Origin: Planctomycetota bacterium
GTDB lineage: Bacteria; Planctomycetota; Planctomycetia; Planctomycetales; Planctomycetaceae
Reading direction: 5' to 3'
Length of the DNA: 64,000 nt
NCBI GenBank assembly: GCA_030836185.1
Contig: JAURQH010000021.1
Location: 124,001-188,000 of the forward strand
Notes under the pieces: model-generated
Database searches by the model: none
What the model saw: the letters and a program-made list of their open reading frames with translations, nothing else
Told to the model about the DNA's origin: nothing
Shown here: one piece after another, positions 45,617-55,320 of the stretch
How positions within the stretch are numbered: position 1 is the first letter of the stretch
Layout: every line of letters begins with the position of its first letter
Translations under genes and position numbers: made by a program

Positions 45617-47158
45617 TCATTTGGGAGGGGATGGCACCCGCCATTCACGCCCATCGTTTGTCATCAACTCCATGGCTTTATCTGGTCCCCACGATCCTCC
45701 CGCATACGGCAGGGGACCAGAACCATCATTCTGCCAGTGTTCGAGAACCGGAGTCACAAACTGCCAGGCAGCTTCTAACTCATCGCTTCGAGTAAACAAC
45801 GTCGAATCGCCTCGCAAGACATCCAGCAACAGTCGCTCATAGGCTTCGGGAAGCTCGAAGGTGAAAGAGTCCTCGTACTCGAAGTCCATCATGACGGGGT
45901 GTATTTGATACTGCATCCCGGGGCGTTTCGTACCAACTCGCAACGAAATCGATTCTTTCGGTTGGATACGAAAGATCAGCGTATTGGGTTGGGCTTCCAC
46001 CATCTGGCACATATCTCCATCACATTCAACCGTGGTAAACAAGTTTAATGGAGGATGTTTGAACTGGACGGCAATCTCGGTCACTCGTTGTGGCAAGCGT
46101 TTTCCTGTCCTCAAATAGAACGGCACACCGGCCCAGCGCCAGTTATCGACATTCACTTTCATCGAAACGTATGTTTCGGTTTCGGACTGATCACCAACGC
46201 GATCTTCTTCACGATAAGGCAGTGTAGACTCACCCTGATGAGTTCCTGCCACGTATTGTCCTCGAAACGCCCACTCATCGATTTCAGTCCCGGCCGGTTT
46301 GAGTGCCTGCAAGACTTTCAGTTTTTCGTCACGGATATCATTTGCCCGAAACAGCGCAGGAGGCTCCATGGCAATCAGGCAAAGTAATTGCAGCACATGA
46401 TTTTGAAGCACATCACGCATCGCTCCCGACGCATCGTAAAGCGCACCACGACCACGCTCCATTCCCTGATCCTCGGCCACGGTGATTTGGATATGATCGA
46501 CATGATTCCGATTAAGCAAAGGTTCGAAGATCGCGTTGCCGCAACGGAAAAGTAAAATATTCTGAACGGTCTCTTTGCCAAGGTAATGGTCGATGCGATA
46601 AATCTGATCTTCGGTCAGCAATCGGCTGAGATGCGCCGTCAACTCTTGTGCAGATTTCAGATCAGTTCCAAATGGTTTCTCAAATACGATTCGTAACCAG
46701 TGGTCATCATCGCGACCGGGAATCATGCCCTCTGCCGACATATTCTCAATGGCCGGCAAAAATAATTTTGGAGCGGTCGCCATATACACAACGCGATTTG
46801 GTTTAATGTCTGCCTCGACTTCAATCTCTCTCACATGTTGTTTGAGATTTTCATAATCGGCCTGCTGTGTGATATCTGTTTCAATGTAATAAAGTCGAGC
46901 CGAGAACGTCGCCCATTCGTCGTCGGTGATATGATCGGTGCGCGAAAATTCATTGACGGCTTGCTTCATCTCGGCTCGGAACTCATCATCGGTTTTTGTC
47001 CGTCGGGCCACACCAATAATCGGGCAGCTTTGCGGTAAAAAACCATCGCGAGAAAGCTGAAACAATGCCGGCATCAACTTACGAGCAGTGAGATCTCCTG
47101 ATGCTCCAAAGATGAGTAATGATGCGGGTTCTTTAATAAGATCAGACGCATTGGACAT
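45617..47158 (-). CDS. zwf: Glucose-6-phosphate 1-dehydrogenase
   Basis: Oxidises glucose-6-phosphate with NAD(P)+ to 6-phosphogluconolactone. The 513-residue length is typical. N-terminal Rossmann GASGDLTARKLMPALFQL, EKPFGTDLKSAQELT and the active-site signature RIDHYLGKETVQNIL with catalytic His are present, followed by YDASGAMRDVLQNHVLQLL and the C-terminal FYLRTGKRLPQRVTEIAVQF. The gene ends 13 bp from the glgP stop, tail to tail. Pentose-phosphate partners (pgl, gnd) are not in the window. Confidence 0.95.
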   Translation of the reverse strand: MSNASDLIKEPASLLIFGASGDLTARKLMPALFQLSRDGFLPQSCPIIGVARRTKTDDEFRAEMKQAVNEFSRTDHITDDEWATFSARLYYIETDITQQADYENLKQHVREIEVEADIKPNRVVYMATAPKLFLPAIENMSAEGMIPGRDDDHWLRIVFEKPFGTDLKSAQELTAHLSRLLTEDQIYRIDHYLGKETVQNILLFRCGNAIFEPLLNRNHVDHIQITVAEDQGMERGRGALYDASGAMRDVLQNHVLQLLCLIAMEPPALFRANDIRDEKLKVLQALKPAGTEIDEWAFRGQYVAGTHQGESTLPYREEDRVGDQSETETYVSMKVNVDNWRWAGVPFYLRTGKRLPQRVTEIAVQFKHPPLNLFTTVECDGDMCQMVEAQPNTLIFRIQPKESISLRVGTKRPGMQYQIHPVMMDFEYEDSFTFELPEAYERLLLDVLRGDSTLFTRSDELEAAWQFVTPVLEHWQNDGSGPLPYAGGSWGPDKAMELMTNDGREWRVPSPPK

Positions 47159-47248
47159 GAGAAACAGTCTTCACTATTCAGAATTTCGTGAGAGCAGCGC
47201 TTGGCTGATTCTATCTTAACTGCTGCTGGGTCATTCGGACAGTCAGGA

Positions 47249-47268
47249 GACAGGCGAGAAGGCCTGTC
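47249..47268. repeat. Compact intergenic hairpin
   Basis: GACAGGC (47249-47255) and GCCTGTC (47262-47268) form a perfect 7-bp stem with loop GAGAAG, between zwf and the broken sulfotransferase-like gene. No T-tract. Resembles the hairpins at 8197-8219 and 30922-30938. Confidence 0.45.
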
Positions 47269-47337
47269 GAATTGGTGGGGCAGAAGCCTGGACTCTGACA
47301 AAACCAGAGTTAAAACGCACTTTTTTCACTGAGACAA

Positions 47338-47897
47338 TTAGGAAGACTCGTTTGTCTGCTTCGGTTTGAAGTGGCTACGATCTGACTCCCAGAGAGGATG
47401 ATATTTGAGTTCTGTCGTGGCTTCTGAAGCATCGACTTCCATCCAATTCTGGAAGCGAGTTTTGTGAACTTCCCAAGCCTGCTTTTTAATGTCCGAAATG
47501 CACCCGGACTCACGGCCATAAAAGTAGAGTTCCGTCTTTTAAACTTTTCCTGCCAATCGATTCTCTCTTGCGAATCCAAGATCTCTTCTCGATTTCTTCG
47601 TAGAAACACGAGAAATGCTCCCGAGATTTTCGCGATCTGCGGCGCGTAGAGAGTGAAACTCGGGCATTGCAAAACGAACGGGGTCTCTGCATCAACTAAT
47701 TGATACGCAGCCCCAAGATTATAATTCATCCGATTTTCATCGACGTACTGATAACCGGTATCATACGCAATCATTTTTGCAGTAATCGTGGTACGAGAAC
47801 GCTGAGGCCCAATGACGAAAATGAATTTATGCTGTTTCAACGACTCAAACATCGATGTGACCTTTCGCACGACTTGTTCTTCTGATGACTCCATCAA
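47338..47897 (-). pseudogene. Sulfotransferase-like P-loop protein with a -1 frameshift
   Basis: From ATG 47897 the frame encodes a P-loop protein: FIFVIGPQRSRTTITAKMI (5'-phosphosulfate-type loop), FVLQCPSFTLYAPQIAK and FLRRNREEILDSQERIDWQE. Near 47537-47543 the original frame ends with low-complexity basic residues (MAVSPGAFRTLKSRL) typical of out-of-frame reading. Restoring one A in the TTTAAAAG tract (minus strand) continues instead as FKKTELYFYGRESGCIS, then KKQAWEVHKTRFQNWMEV, TTELKYHPLWESD, to a stop at 47338-47340, a sensible C-terminus. So the gene is one base short. Could be a true mutation, contingency slippage or a sequencing error. Confidence 0.7.
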
Positions 47898-47961
47898 TTG
47901 GCGAGACTAGGTCTGGTAGGACAGCGGTGTCAAGAAGAATGCCTGACACACAATACCAGCG

Positions 47962-48015
47962 CACAAAAACAGACTCGAAAAAACGAACCTTGTTAAAAGG
48001 CCGTTTCTCGAGTCT
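47962..48015 (-). terminator. Intrinsic terminator after ridA
   Basis: Read on the minus strand: AGACTCGA (48015-48008) pairs with TCGAGTCT (47978-47971), with inner AAACG/CGTTT and CCTT/AAGG segments and a GTTAA-type loop, and is followed by GTTTTTG. This 8-bp outer stem plus interrupted inner helix gives a long hairpin with a T-tract, 26 bp past the ridA stop. Confidence 0.6.
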
Positions 48016-48041
48016 GAAAGACTTTCAGCCTCAGCGGGCTA

Positions 48042-48500
48042 TTAAGCCAGTTCGGCAATCACTTCAATTTCAATCGCGATATTGCCGGGCAAGGAACCCA
48101 TTCCAATCGCAGATCGTGCAGCACGTCCTTCTTCGCCCCATAGCTCGACAAACAGCTCACTACAACCATTGATCACACTTGGATGTTCGGTGAAATCAGG
48201 AACTGCGTTGACCATGCCGAGAACTTTGATAATCCGTTTCACTTTATCCAGGCTGCCAAGTTGGTCTTTAATGGTTGCCAGCAGTGCGAGCCCGGTCTGC
48301 TGAGCGGCTGCTTTTCCTTCTTCCTGGGTTAGATCGCCGCCAACCTTTCCACTAATTAAAGTGCCGTCCGATTTGAGCGGACCGTGCCCGGAAAGATAAA
48401 TCAAGTTCCCGGTTTGCACCAGCGGGCTATACACTCCGGCTGGTTTCGGAGCGGGAGGAAGTTCGAGTCCCAGTTCGGCCAGTTTTGCGTCTGCACTCAT
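48042..48500 (-). CDS. RidA/YjgF-family protein
   Basis: A 152-residue protein of the RidA superfamily, longer than the classic 125-130-residue RidA. SPLVQTGNLIYLSGHGPLKS holds the start of the fold, TGLALLATIKDQLGSLDKV and VINGCSELFVELWGEEGRAA the middle, and ARSAIGMGSLPGNIAIEIEV the conserved Arg region (family position 105-like). Classic RidA deaminates reactive enamine/imine intermediates from serine and threonine metabolism; the longer group may have another role. Soluble, no signal peptide. Divergent from the methyltransferase gene. Confidence 0.85.
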   Translation of the reverse strand: MSADAKLAELGLELPPAPKPAGVYSPLVQTGNLIYLSGHGPLKSDGTLISGKVGGDLTQEEGKAAAQQTGLALLATIKDQLGSLDKVKRIIKVLGMVNAVPDFTEHPSVINGCSELFVELWGEEGRAARSAIGMGSLPGNIAIEIEVIAELA

Positions 48501-48683
48501 GATGAAAACTCCTGGTAGCTATCTTTGCGATGGATATGGAATTGGTCAGTAATCAGAGTCTAATCGAAACATCGGTCGAAATCTCGCCTTCGACAAAATT
48601 TTCAGGGTCAGGGTCGTTCGGCTTTGGAATCAATCTCGTTACACTTGTCCAACACAATCAGACGACTCGTAACAGGATACGAT

Positions 48684-49463
48684 ATGGAGACGATTCAGGG
48701 ACACCTCTACGATTACCCCAAATATTACGATCTGATTTTTGGTTCGGACTGGAAAGCCGAATTTGATTTTCTCGAAGACATTTTTGAAAAACACACCAAC
48801 CGTGTCGTCGAGAGACTGTTTGAACCTGCCTGCGGAACAGGGCGTCTTTTGATTAAATTTGCTCAGGCCGGATACACCGTCGCAGGGAACGACCTGAATC
48901 CCAAAGCCATCGCCTACTGTAATGCGCGTCTGGAGCGGAATCAGTACGCACCGACTGCCGTTGTTGGCGATATGACAGACTTCACGGTCACAAAGAAATT
49001 CGACGCTGCATTTAATACGATTAATTCCTTTCGACATATCGACAGTGAGAAGGGAGCTGTCGGGCATCTGAAGTGTGTCGCAGATTCTCTTTACAAAGGC
49101 GGGATCTATATTCTCGGTCTACATCTGACTCCGACCGTGGGGCCTCCCATTCAATCCGAATCATGGTCGGCACAGAAAGGCGCGTTATGCGTCAACTCGC
49201 ACATGTGGTCTATTGATCTCGATCTCAAGAAGCGGAACGAACATCTCGGGATGACCTTTGATATCTACACACCCAAGAAACAGTTCCGACTCGAAGATCG
49301 AATGGATTACCGGACTTACACGGCCAAGCAGTTTTCTTCTCTGCTGAACAAAGTCCCCGAATTCGAGACTCTGGAAATTTATGACTTTTCCTATGAAATC
49401 GACGATCCCGTCACAATCAACGAAACCTCTGAAGATGTCGTCTACATTTTACGGAAACGATAA
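48684..49463 (+). CDS. Class I SAM-dependent methyltransferase
   Basis: I start it at ATG 48684, with AGGAT 9 bases upstream, because METIQGHLYDYPKYYDLIFG is the natural N-terminus; the frame is open from 48624. The 259-residue protein has the SAM-binding motif VVERLFEPACGTGRLLIKFA (E/DxGxGxG-like), the acidic motif VAGNDLNPKAIAYC and the VGDMTDFTV segment. FDAAFNTINSFRHI resembles motif IV. The methyl acceptor is unknown. Its 3' end lies 103 bp upstream of the def start. Confidence 0.85.
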   Translation: METIQGHLYDYPKYYDLIFGSDWKAEFDFLEDIFEKHTNRVVERLFEPACGTGRLLIKFAQAGYTVAGNDLNPKAIAYCNARLERNQYAPTAVVGDMTDFTVTKKFDAAFNTINSFRHIDSEKGAVGHLKCVADSLYKGGIYILGLHLTPTVGPPIQSESWSAQKGALCVNSHMWSIDLDLKKRNEHLGMTFDIYTPKKQFRLEDRMDYRTYTAKQFSSLLNKVPEFETLEIYDFSYEIDDPVTINETSEDVVYILRKR

Positions 49464-49566
49464 CCCTTCTTGCGTGATCGAACACTCGCCTACCAAGGCT
49501 GTGAGTTCCATACTAAAATACTACCTCAACATCATCGATAGACGCCGACTTGGAAGCCTGATTGCC

Positions 49567-50142
49567 ATGCTGGAAATCGTTAATTATCCACACCCTGCCC
49601 TCCGCTGGAAATCGAAACCGATTCAGCGCATCGACGCCGAGTTACGAAAAACCGTCGAAGAGATGTTCGAGTTGATGTATGAATTCAAAGGCATCGGGTT
49701 GGCCGCCAATCAGGTGGCGTTGCCGTATCGACTTTTTATTGTTAATCCAACGGGCAACCCGGAGGAAAAGGACCAGGAAATCGTCTTCATCAATCCTGAA
49801 ATCTCACGCCGCAAAGGGAGCATCGAAGGAGAGGAAGGTTGCTTGAGCTTACCGGATGTCTACGGTCAGGTTCGCCGGGCGAACGACATCGTCGTGGATG
49901 CGTTTGATCTTTCCGGTCAGTCTTTTCAATACACGCTGGATGACTTACCGGGACGCGTGGTTCAACATGAATACGATCACATCGATGGCGTGATGTTCTT
50001 TGATCGCATGCAACCGGAAGGGCTCGAAGAGATTCAAACGAAGATTGACGACTTCGAACATACCTTTCGACAGTCACAGCAATCGGGAGAAACTCCTTCT
50101 GATGATGAGTTGAAGAAGCAACTCAAAGTTCTCGAACATTAA
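49567..50142 (+). CDS. def: Peptide deformylase
   Basis: Removes the formyl group from nascent N-terminal Met; partner in function to fmt (22543-23502). ATG 49567 with GGAAG upstream is chosen because MLEIVNYPHPALRW is the typical start; the frame is open from 49381. The 191-residue enzyme has all three motifs: GIGLAANQV, EGCLSLP with the metal Cys, and HEYDHIDG with the metal His pair and catalytic Glu. Its stop overlaps the convergent PVC-type gene by 4 bp. Confidence 0.95.
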   Translation: MLEIVNYPHPALRWKSKPIQRIDAELRKTVEEMFELMYEFKGIGLAANQVALPYRLFIVNPTGNPEEKDQEIVFINPEISRRKGSIEGEEGCLSLPDVYGQVRRANDIVVDAFDLSGQSFQYTLDDLPGRVVQHEYDHIDGVMFFDRMQPEGLEEIQTKIDDFEHTFRQSQQSGETPSDDELKKQLKVLEH

Positions 50143-53100
50143 TCGATGAACTGTTTGAACAATTCTTCCCGATGGAATTCTTCAGCGCCGCTAGACTCGT
50201 GCAAAATGACTGTCCAGCCGAGTTGAAATTTCTCCCCCTCTTTGACCTGAGTTTTCACGTAAGGCTCACGCCGTTCTTTGGGCTGCTTGGGGAATGGGTT
50301 CGTGACAATGACTCCGTAATCGCGTGCATGCAGCCATGAAGGACGCTCATTATTTTTATGGGGCACAACGATCACACCGACAGTACGTTCATTGATAGTT
50401 CCAAAGTAGTCGAACCACGTCGCCGGTTTCCCCCAAATCTCGGCACCATTTTTCTCACCGCGGTTGTTGAGAATGGTTCCTTTGCCTCCTTGTACTCGAA
50501 GAGGAGACGCGACACGCAAGCCTAACCCTGATTCTTCCTGATCCCCAAAGTAGAAATCGCGATCCGATTGATACGATGCCTGGATATCCATAACTATGTT
50601 CATCCCAATTTTTCGTATTGTGTACTGGACGATTTCAAAACAAACAGTTTCCGTTTTCGCTTCATTCCAGTAACGATTACGAATCGTGAATGAGACCCTT
50701 TCACGGTCAGCTTCCGGCTTCTCCACGAACTCGACGAATTCAACTTGAGCCTGTAACCGCCAGTAATCATTCCCGTTGACATCACCGTATCCAATCCATA
50801 ATCCCGGATGCATCACCGGATGGATAATTCCCTCTTCAGCAGTATAGCCGGGATCGATATCCTCTGGTTTACGAGGAGGAAAGTTTCGAGTGATCTGAAT
50901 GCCGCTGGGGAGTTTCACATTCACAAAGGCAGGGCGTGTCAATTGCTCATGTCTTTTTAGATAAGTTGCAATTTGTTGATCGGCAAAATGAATCTGTACC
51001 TGATCATCAGAATCCTGTAACCAAAACCCCTTGCGATCACCAATCACTGTTTTGGTGAGCAACCACGCCGTCATGTCGGCAATTTGTTGGGCCGACATCA
51101 ATTTATCGAACCCCGCTGGCATCGGTGAGAGTTTCGATCCAATTCGCTCTTCAATCTCAGTTTTGCGAATTTCAATCGGTTCTGCCTTTGGAGTAATCAA
51201 AGTCAATGAGAGTCCACTTTCTTCGATAATCGCTCCCGAATAGGTTTTTCCCTCATTGGTCACAATCGTTTGCTGAGCGAACCCTTCAGTAATCGCAGCG
51301 CTCGGATCAAGAATCGATTTGATAATGATCTCGGGTTTGCGAGCACGCGATCCAAGATCGGTGAGGTCGGGTGCGAATTTCGAGCCGTAGCCTTCCATCT
51401 GGTGGCATTTGATACAACCGGCTCCTTGGGGATGTAAAAATAGTTCGCGTCCCCGAGCAGGATTTGCTGTGGGCATTTTTGCTAATACTTCTTCTACGGT
51501 CACAGCTTGATCAGATGGAGAGAGAAATTTTCGATCAAAAATCACCATGTAGTTTCCGCGGCCAGAATCGTCGATGTGGTTCGTATTTCCTCCCAGCACA
51601 ATTTGACCTGCCGGGAAAGACTTACGATAGATGCGAAACGTAGGGTCGGTTGTCACAACTTTTAAGTCCGTCTGGTGAAAACCTTCCGGTTGTCCAATTT
51701 TCATCCATTTGAGAGGAGCATTGATCCGTTCGTCGACACCGACGAGGACATCAACATCCTCTTCGGAATAGAAGCCGAGCCACTGATACCCCCTCGAACG
51801 ATCATCGTTATTAGCAACTCGAAGAAAGGGCAATCCTTTCAACTCGATGGGCACTTGAGTGATGGAATAGTCTCGGTCTGTGTAATGTCGTTTACCGACC
51901 GCAAGCCCCGTCCAATCAAACTCGTACGCCGATGGGTTGGGCTTTCTGGGAGATCTCGTTTTCACATCTTTGAGATAGACACTGTGTCGATATGGGGGAA
52001 GTCGCTTAATGGCATATTGGGCAGTCACGACCTGACTGCTACCTGTTGTCCCACGATTCAGTGACACATTGATTGTTGTATTCTCAGAAACGACAACTGG
52101 CCCTTGTACTCGGGGCGATGTGAGCGTTGGCTGCGAGCCATCGAGCGTGTAAGTGAGAAAGGCTCCCGGCACATTCGATTTCAGTGTAAGTTGAACTGAT
52201 TCATGATATTCTCCGGGAGGCGGTGAGAACTCCACGAGTGGTGATCCACTCCCTGTTTTTTCAAACCAGTCATTGACCATTTGTGCGACGCGGGAATCTT
52301 TATCACTCCGAAATGGCGAAGCGAGCTCTGGGGCAATCGCACCCTCATGGAAAAGTCCCAATAGCGCGGCTAATCGAACTCCCGCGCGATCATCCCTCAA
52401 CCACGTATGACGTTGTTCGACAGTCCCCAATAACCGCATCGCTTGCCAAGCAGAATAAAAAGTGATGCGATCTTCTTCACGAGCTGCCAATGTCAGCAAG
52501 CTGGGCATCCACTCTGTTTGATTTGCTTGTTGAATTGCAAGAACCACTGCGTGTCGTAATCGCGTTTGAGAGTCTTCAAGCATCTTCACAAGTCCGACCG
52601 GAAGCTTCTGAATGGTGTCATAATTGCGAACGCGATGCGCGAGAATACGAATAGCTTGAATACGATCTGAGAGTGTCACTAAAGGGGATGTGACAATATT
52701 CATCAATTGTCGATCAATCTGAGAATCATCCGACATGCGTCCAAGCGTCCACAGAATCCAGGTTCGCGTTGCTTGAGGAAGATCAGGATCCTGAAGTTTG
52801 AGTTGTAAGTAGTTTGAGGATTCTGTTTCACGTTGCAGGAATTCATCTTGAGCATCGATTCGCCAGCCGGGAATCGAACTTCCCAAATCCGCCAGGAGTT
52901 GATCGAAAGTCCACTCGGCGATTGGTTTTTGACGATGATCGGACTCCCATTTCAAAAGTGGGTTTCCCGTGTATCGAATTCGATAAACGCGACCGAGATC
53001 GACTTGTTTTCCATTTTCAATGGTACCGCCGTAACCGTGTCCCCAACTGAGAACATACAATGATTCATCCGGCCCCACTTCGATGTCGGTTGGCTCGAAG

Positions 53101-54224
53101 ACTCGCCCCGAACTCTCAGCCAAGGTGCGACCTCCGTCTGCGTGAGCGAAGACGCTGGGGAAAGCATCCTCACACTTCATCAAGGCACCCACCCATTCGG
53201 GCCGAAATGCATAAATCTCTCGTCTCATCCAGTCGTTGACGAAAAACAGATCACGGTACTTTTCTGGAAATTGCTGAGCGTGATAATGAATCACACCGGT
53301 TCCCGACCCTTCAAACAAAGTCGCGCTCGCGGGGACGCTGGGAAGATGAGACTCACCCGTCCAATGAAAGCTCCACGGATGTCCCCAACCAAAATGCGCA
53401 CCCTGAAACGGAGCAAAGATTTTGTCACCTTCCGTTTGATCATTGTCGGTCCCCAACCAATTGAAGCCGTCATCGAAGGAGATATCCCAAGGATTGCGAA
53501 ATCCACGGCTGACAATTTCCAAATTCGAACCGTCACGATCACACCGGAGGATGCCTCCTGATTGGCCCCAATCATCTTGGGGCGTGTGATAATTGCGTTG
53601 GTAATTCTCTTGGTTGAAAACGACCGGCTCAGGTATATCGGGAGCTCCGGCAGGATCGGGGAGTCCCCACAGTTCTCGAAACGGCTTAGGAGCTAGTTGT
53701 TCGAGAGTGTTATAGCCTTTCGAATTTCCCTTCGACATATAAAGTTTCCCGTCGGGGCCGAAATTGAGTCCATGTAAAGAATGTTCGAGATTGCCAAGTC
53801 CGGTATAGAGCCGAACGTATTCATCGGCGACGTCATCGCCATTAAGATCTCGAACAACAGTCAAATCGGGAGCATTTGCGATCCACAACTCGTCTCCTCG
53901 AAACGCGATGGACTGAATGCAATTGAAGCCTCGGGCAAACGTCTTGGTACCATCGGCTACCCCATCTCCATTATCGTCGATGAGAATGTCGACGCGGTCT
54001 CCCGGCGTCTCGGGAGTCGGTCCACGCCATTGCTGTCCTTGCGCAACGAACAATCTTCCTTGGCGATCAAACGCCATCGCGCAGGGATTGGAGACAACCG
54101 GTTCAGCGGCAACGAGGTCAACCGTAAACCCCTCGGGGACAATCGGGAATTGGTGAGAAAGATCGTCGGCTGACAATGAAGCTGTCAACTGTATGACAAA
54201 CATTGCGATTATAAGAGAGCGCAT
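50139..54224 (-). CDS. PVC-type haem-binding membrane-bound dehydrogenase-like protein
   Basis: A 1,361-residue exported protein (signal MRSLIIAMFVIQLTASLS, cleaved near ADD). N-terminal half is a soluble-glucose-dehydrogenase-like beta-propeller (VPEGFTVDLVAAEPVVSNPC, SIAFRGDELWIANAPDLTVV, GFRNPWDISFDDGFNW); a helical HEAT-like region follows (residues about 450-650: AVVLAIQQANQTEW), then a chitobiase-like strand segment (FLTYTLDGSQPTL), and a c-type haem domain with CIKCHQMEGYGSKFAPDLTD. The last 350 residues form a DUF-like beta domain. This is a family recognised in Planctomycetes/Verrucomicrobia whose electron-transfer role is inferred. It sits 24 bp downstream of a LacI-type regulator on the same strand, which suggests sugar control. 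Confidence 0.88.
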   Translation of the reverse strand: MRSLIIAMFVIQLTASLSADDLSHQFPIVPEGFTVDLVAAEPVVSNPCAMAFDRQGRLFVAQGQQWRGPTPETPGDRVDILIDDNGDGVADGTKTFARGFNCIQSIAFRGDELWIANAPDLTVVRDLNGDDVADEYVRLYTGLGNLEHSLHGLNFGPDGKLYMSKGNSKGYNTLEQLAPKPFRELWGLPDPAGAPDIPEPVVFNQENYQRNYHTPQDDWGQSGGILRCDRDGSNLEIVSRGFRNPWDISFDDGFNWLGTDNDQTEGDKIFAPFQGAHFGWGHPWSFHWTGESHLPSVPASATLFEGSGTGVIHYHAQQFPEKYRDLFFVNDWMRREIYAFRPEWVGALMKCEDAFPSVFAHADGGRTLAESSGRVFEPTDIEVGPDESLYVLSWGHGYGGTIENGKQVDLGRVYRIRYTGNPLLKWESDHRQKPIAEWTFDQLLADLGSSIPGWRIDAQDEFLQRETESSNYLQLKLQDPDLPQATRTWILWTLGRMSDDSQIDRQLMNIVTSPLVTLSDRIQAIRILAHRVRNYDTIQKLPVGLVKMLEDSQTRLRHAVVLAIQQANQTEWMPSLLTLAAREEDRITFYSAWQAMRLLGTVEQRHTWLRDDRAGVRLAALLGLFHEGAIAPELASPFRSDKDSRVAQMVNDWFEKTGSGSPLVEFSPPPGEYHESVQLTLKSNVPGAFLTYTLDGSQPTLTSPRVQGPVVVSENTTINVSLNRGTTGSSQVVTAQYAIKRLPPYRHSVYLKDVKTRSPRKPNPSAYEFDWTGLAVGKRHYTDRDYSITQVPIELKGLPFLRVANNDDRSRGYQWLGFYSEEDVDVLVGVDERINAPLKWMKIGQPEGFHQTDLKVVTTDPTFRIYRKSFPAGQIVLGGNTNHIDDSGRGNYMVIFDRKFLSPSDQAVTVEEVLAKMPTANPARGRELFLHPQGAGCIKCHQMEGYGSKFAPDLTDLGSRARKPEIIIKSILDPSAAITEGFAQQTIVTNEGKTYSGAIIEESGLSLTLITPKAEPIEIRKTEIEERIGSKLSPMPAGFDKLMSAQQIADMTAWLLTKTVIGDRKGFWLQDSDDQVQIHFADQQIATYLKRHEQLTRPAFVNVKLPSGIQITRNFPPRKPEDIDPGYTAEEGIIHPVMHPGLWIGYGDVNGNDYWRLQAQVEFVEFVEKPEADRERVSFTIRNRYWNEAKTETVCFEIVQYTIRKIGMNIVMDIQASYQSDRDFYFGDQEESGLGLRVASPLRVQGGKGTILNNRGEKNGAEIWGKPATWFDYFGTINERTVGVIVVPHKNNERPSWLHARDYGVIVTNPFPKQPKERREPYVKTQVKEGEKFQLGWTVILHESSGAEEFHREELFKQFID

Positions 54225-54248
54225 AATTATTTCCTCGGCGGCAATGAC

Positions 54249-55310
54249 TTAATTCAGACAGGCGACAGAGCACCCCTCGACAATCGTTGGATGAATTGTT
54301 CGCGAGACGAGCGGATCATCACGATGCGCAAGACGCCAAATCAATTGTTCAACAGCTTGTTGTCCAATCTGTTCTGCTCGAACATCAATCGTCGTGAGCT
54401 CAGGATACAAGCCTGCTAATAAAAGCTGTTCGTTGTTTGCGGAAATCAAACTGACGTCTTCCCCAACGACTAATTTTCGCTTAGCGCATGCTCGGTAGAC
54501 CCCCGCGGCAATCGAGTCTGCCGGCACAAAAATCGCTGTTGGTCGTTTTTTAAGTTGCATGAATCGATCAAACAATTTCTCCACGAGATCTGTTTCGTCA
54601 ACTGTTTGCAAAGGAAGCTTCCAATCACTCGATTTCCCCAACAACGTCACAACGTCCGCTCCATTCTGTTTGGCATTCCATTGAAAGGCAGCAGTTCGTT
54701 GACCTAACGTGACGTGATCGGGTTTGGGAGCCAACACAGCGATCCTGCGATGCCCGCGAGAGACCAGATACTCGGCTGCCAGCCGCCCGACTTCAATGTC
54801 GTTCGAGCCAACCTCGTCTCCCCAGTCGGCTTGTTGTGGACGACCGAGTAGCCACGCTGTCGGTAATGCCCGCAAGGCGTCAATCAATTCTGCATTCGCG
54901 TTTTGGATGAGTTGTCCTTGTAAGGCACCTTTGATGATCACACCATGCATTGATTTTCGGGCGAGCATCTCGGGCAATCGATCAGCAAGTGGAAGGTCAG
55001 AGAGAATGACATTTCCCCCCGCATCGTTCAGAGCGGCTTCTGCACCGTGTATTCCGCTGGCAACCGAAGGCAGGTTGGCAAGTGACCGATCCATTCCCAA
55101 CAACAACAAGCCGATATTTTTTTTGAGGAGTGGTTTTTCTGCATGAACAGCACGAGGCTTTCGCAATCGTGAATAGTTCAAAGCTGTGATTGCCTTTTGA
55201 ACCTTGCTAATCGTCGAGTCAGGAACATTAGGTTCTCCACGCAACACTCGGCTCACAGTGCCAACAGACACTTCAGCTCGATGAGCGACGTCTTTGATTG
55301 TAGCTTGCAT
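54249..55310 (-). CDS. LacI-family transcriptional regulator
   Basis: A 353-residue DNA-binding repressor type. The N-terminal helix-turn-helix TIKDVAHRAEVSVGTVSRVL with the hinge helix (KVQKAITALNYSRLRKPRA) is standard. The remainder is a periplasmic-binding-protein-like sensor domain: IGLLLLGMDRSLANLPSVA, VIIKGALQGQLIQ, LAAEYLVSRGHRRIAVLAPK, IFVPADSIAAGVYRACAKR and LTTIDVRAEQIGQQAVEQLI. The ligand is probably a sugar or nucleoside. It lies 24 bp upstream of the large PVC-type protein on the same strand, and an inverted repeat at 55321-55359 immediately upstream of its start is a candidate autoregulatory operator. Confidence 0.92.
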   Translation of the reverse strand: MQATIKDVAHRAEVSVGTVSRVLRGEPNVPDSTISKVQKAITALNYSRLRKPRAVHAEKPLLKKNIGLLLLGMDRSLANLPSVASGIHGAEAALNDAGGNVILSDLPLADRLPEMLARKSMHGVIIKGALQGQLIQNANAELIDALRALPTAWLLGRPQQADWGDEVGSNDIEVGRLAAEYLVSRGHRRIAVLAPKPDHVTLGQRTAAFQWNAKQNGADVVTLLGKSSDWKLPLQTVDETDLVEKLFDRFMQLKKRPTAIFVPADSIAAGVYRACAKRKLVVGEDVSLISANNEQLLLAGLYPELTTIDVRAEQIGQQAVEQLIWRLAHRDDPLVSRTIHPTIVEGCSVACLN

Positions 55311-55320
55311 ATGTAGTTAC

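Noticed and set aside
47310-47512. The C-terminus of the sulfotransferase-like gene as read in its own frame (after about 47537)
   Set aside because: The residues after the A-tract are low-complexity Ser/Arg/Leu and lack family features, whereas the neighbouring frame gives a sensible end. I treat the original frame there as out-of-frame reading.
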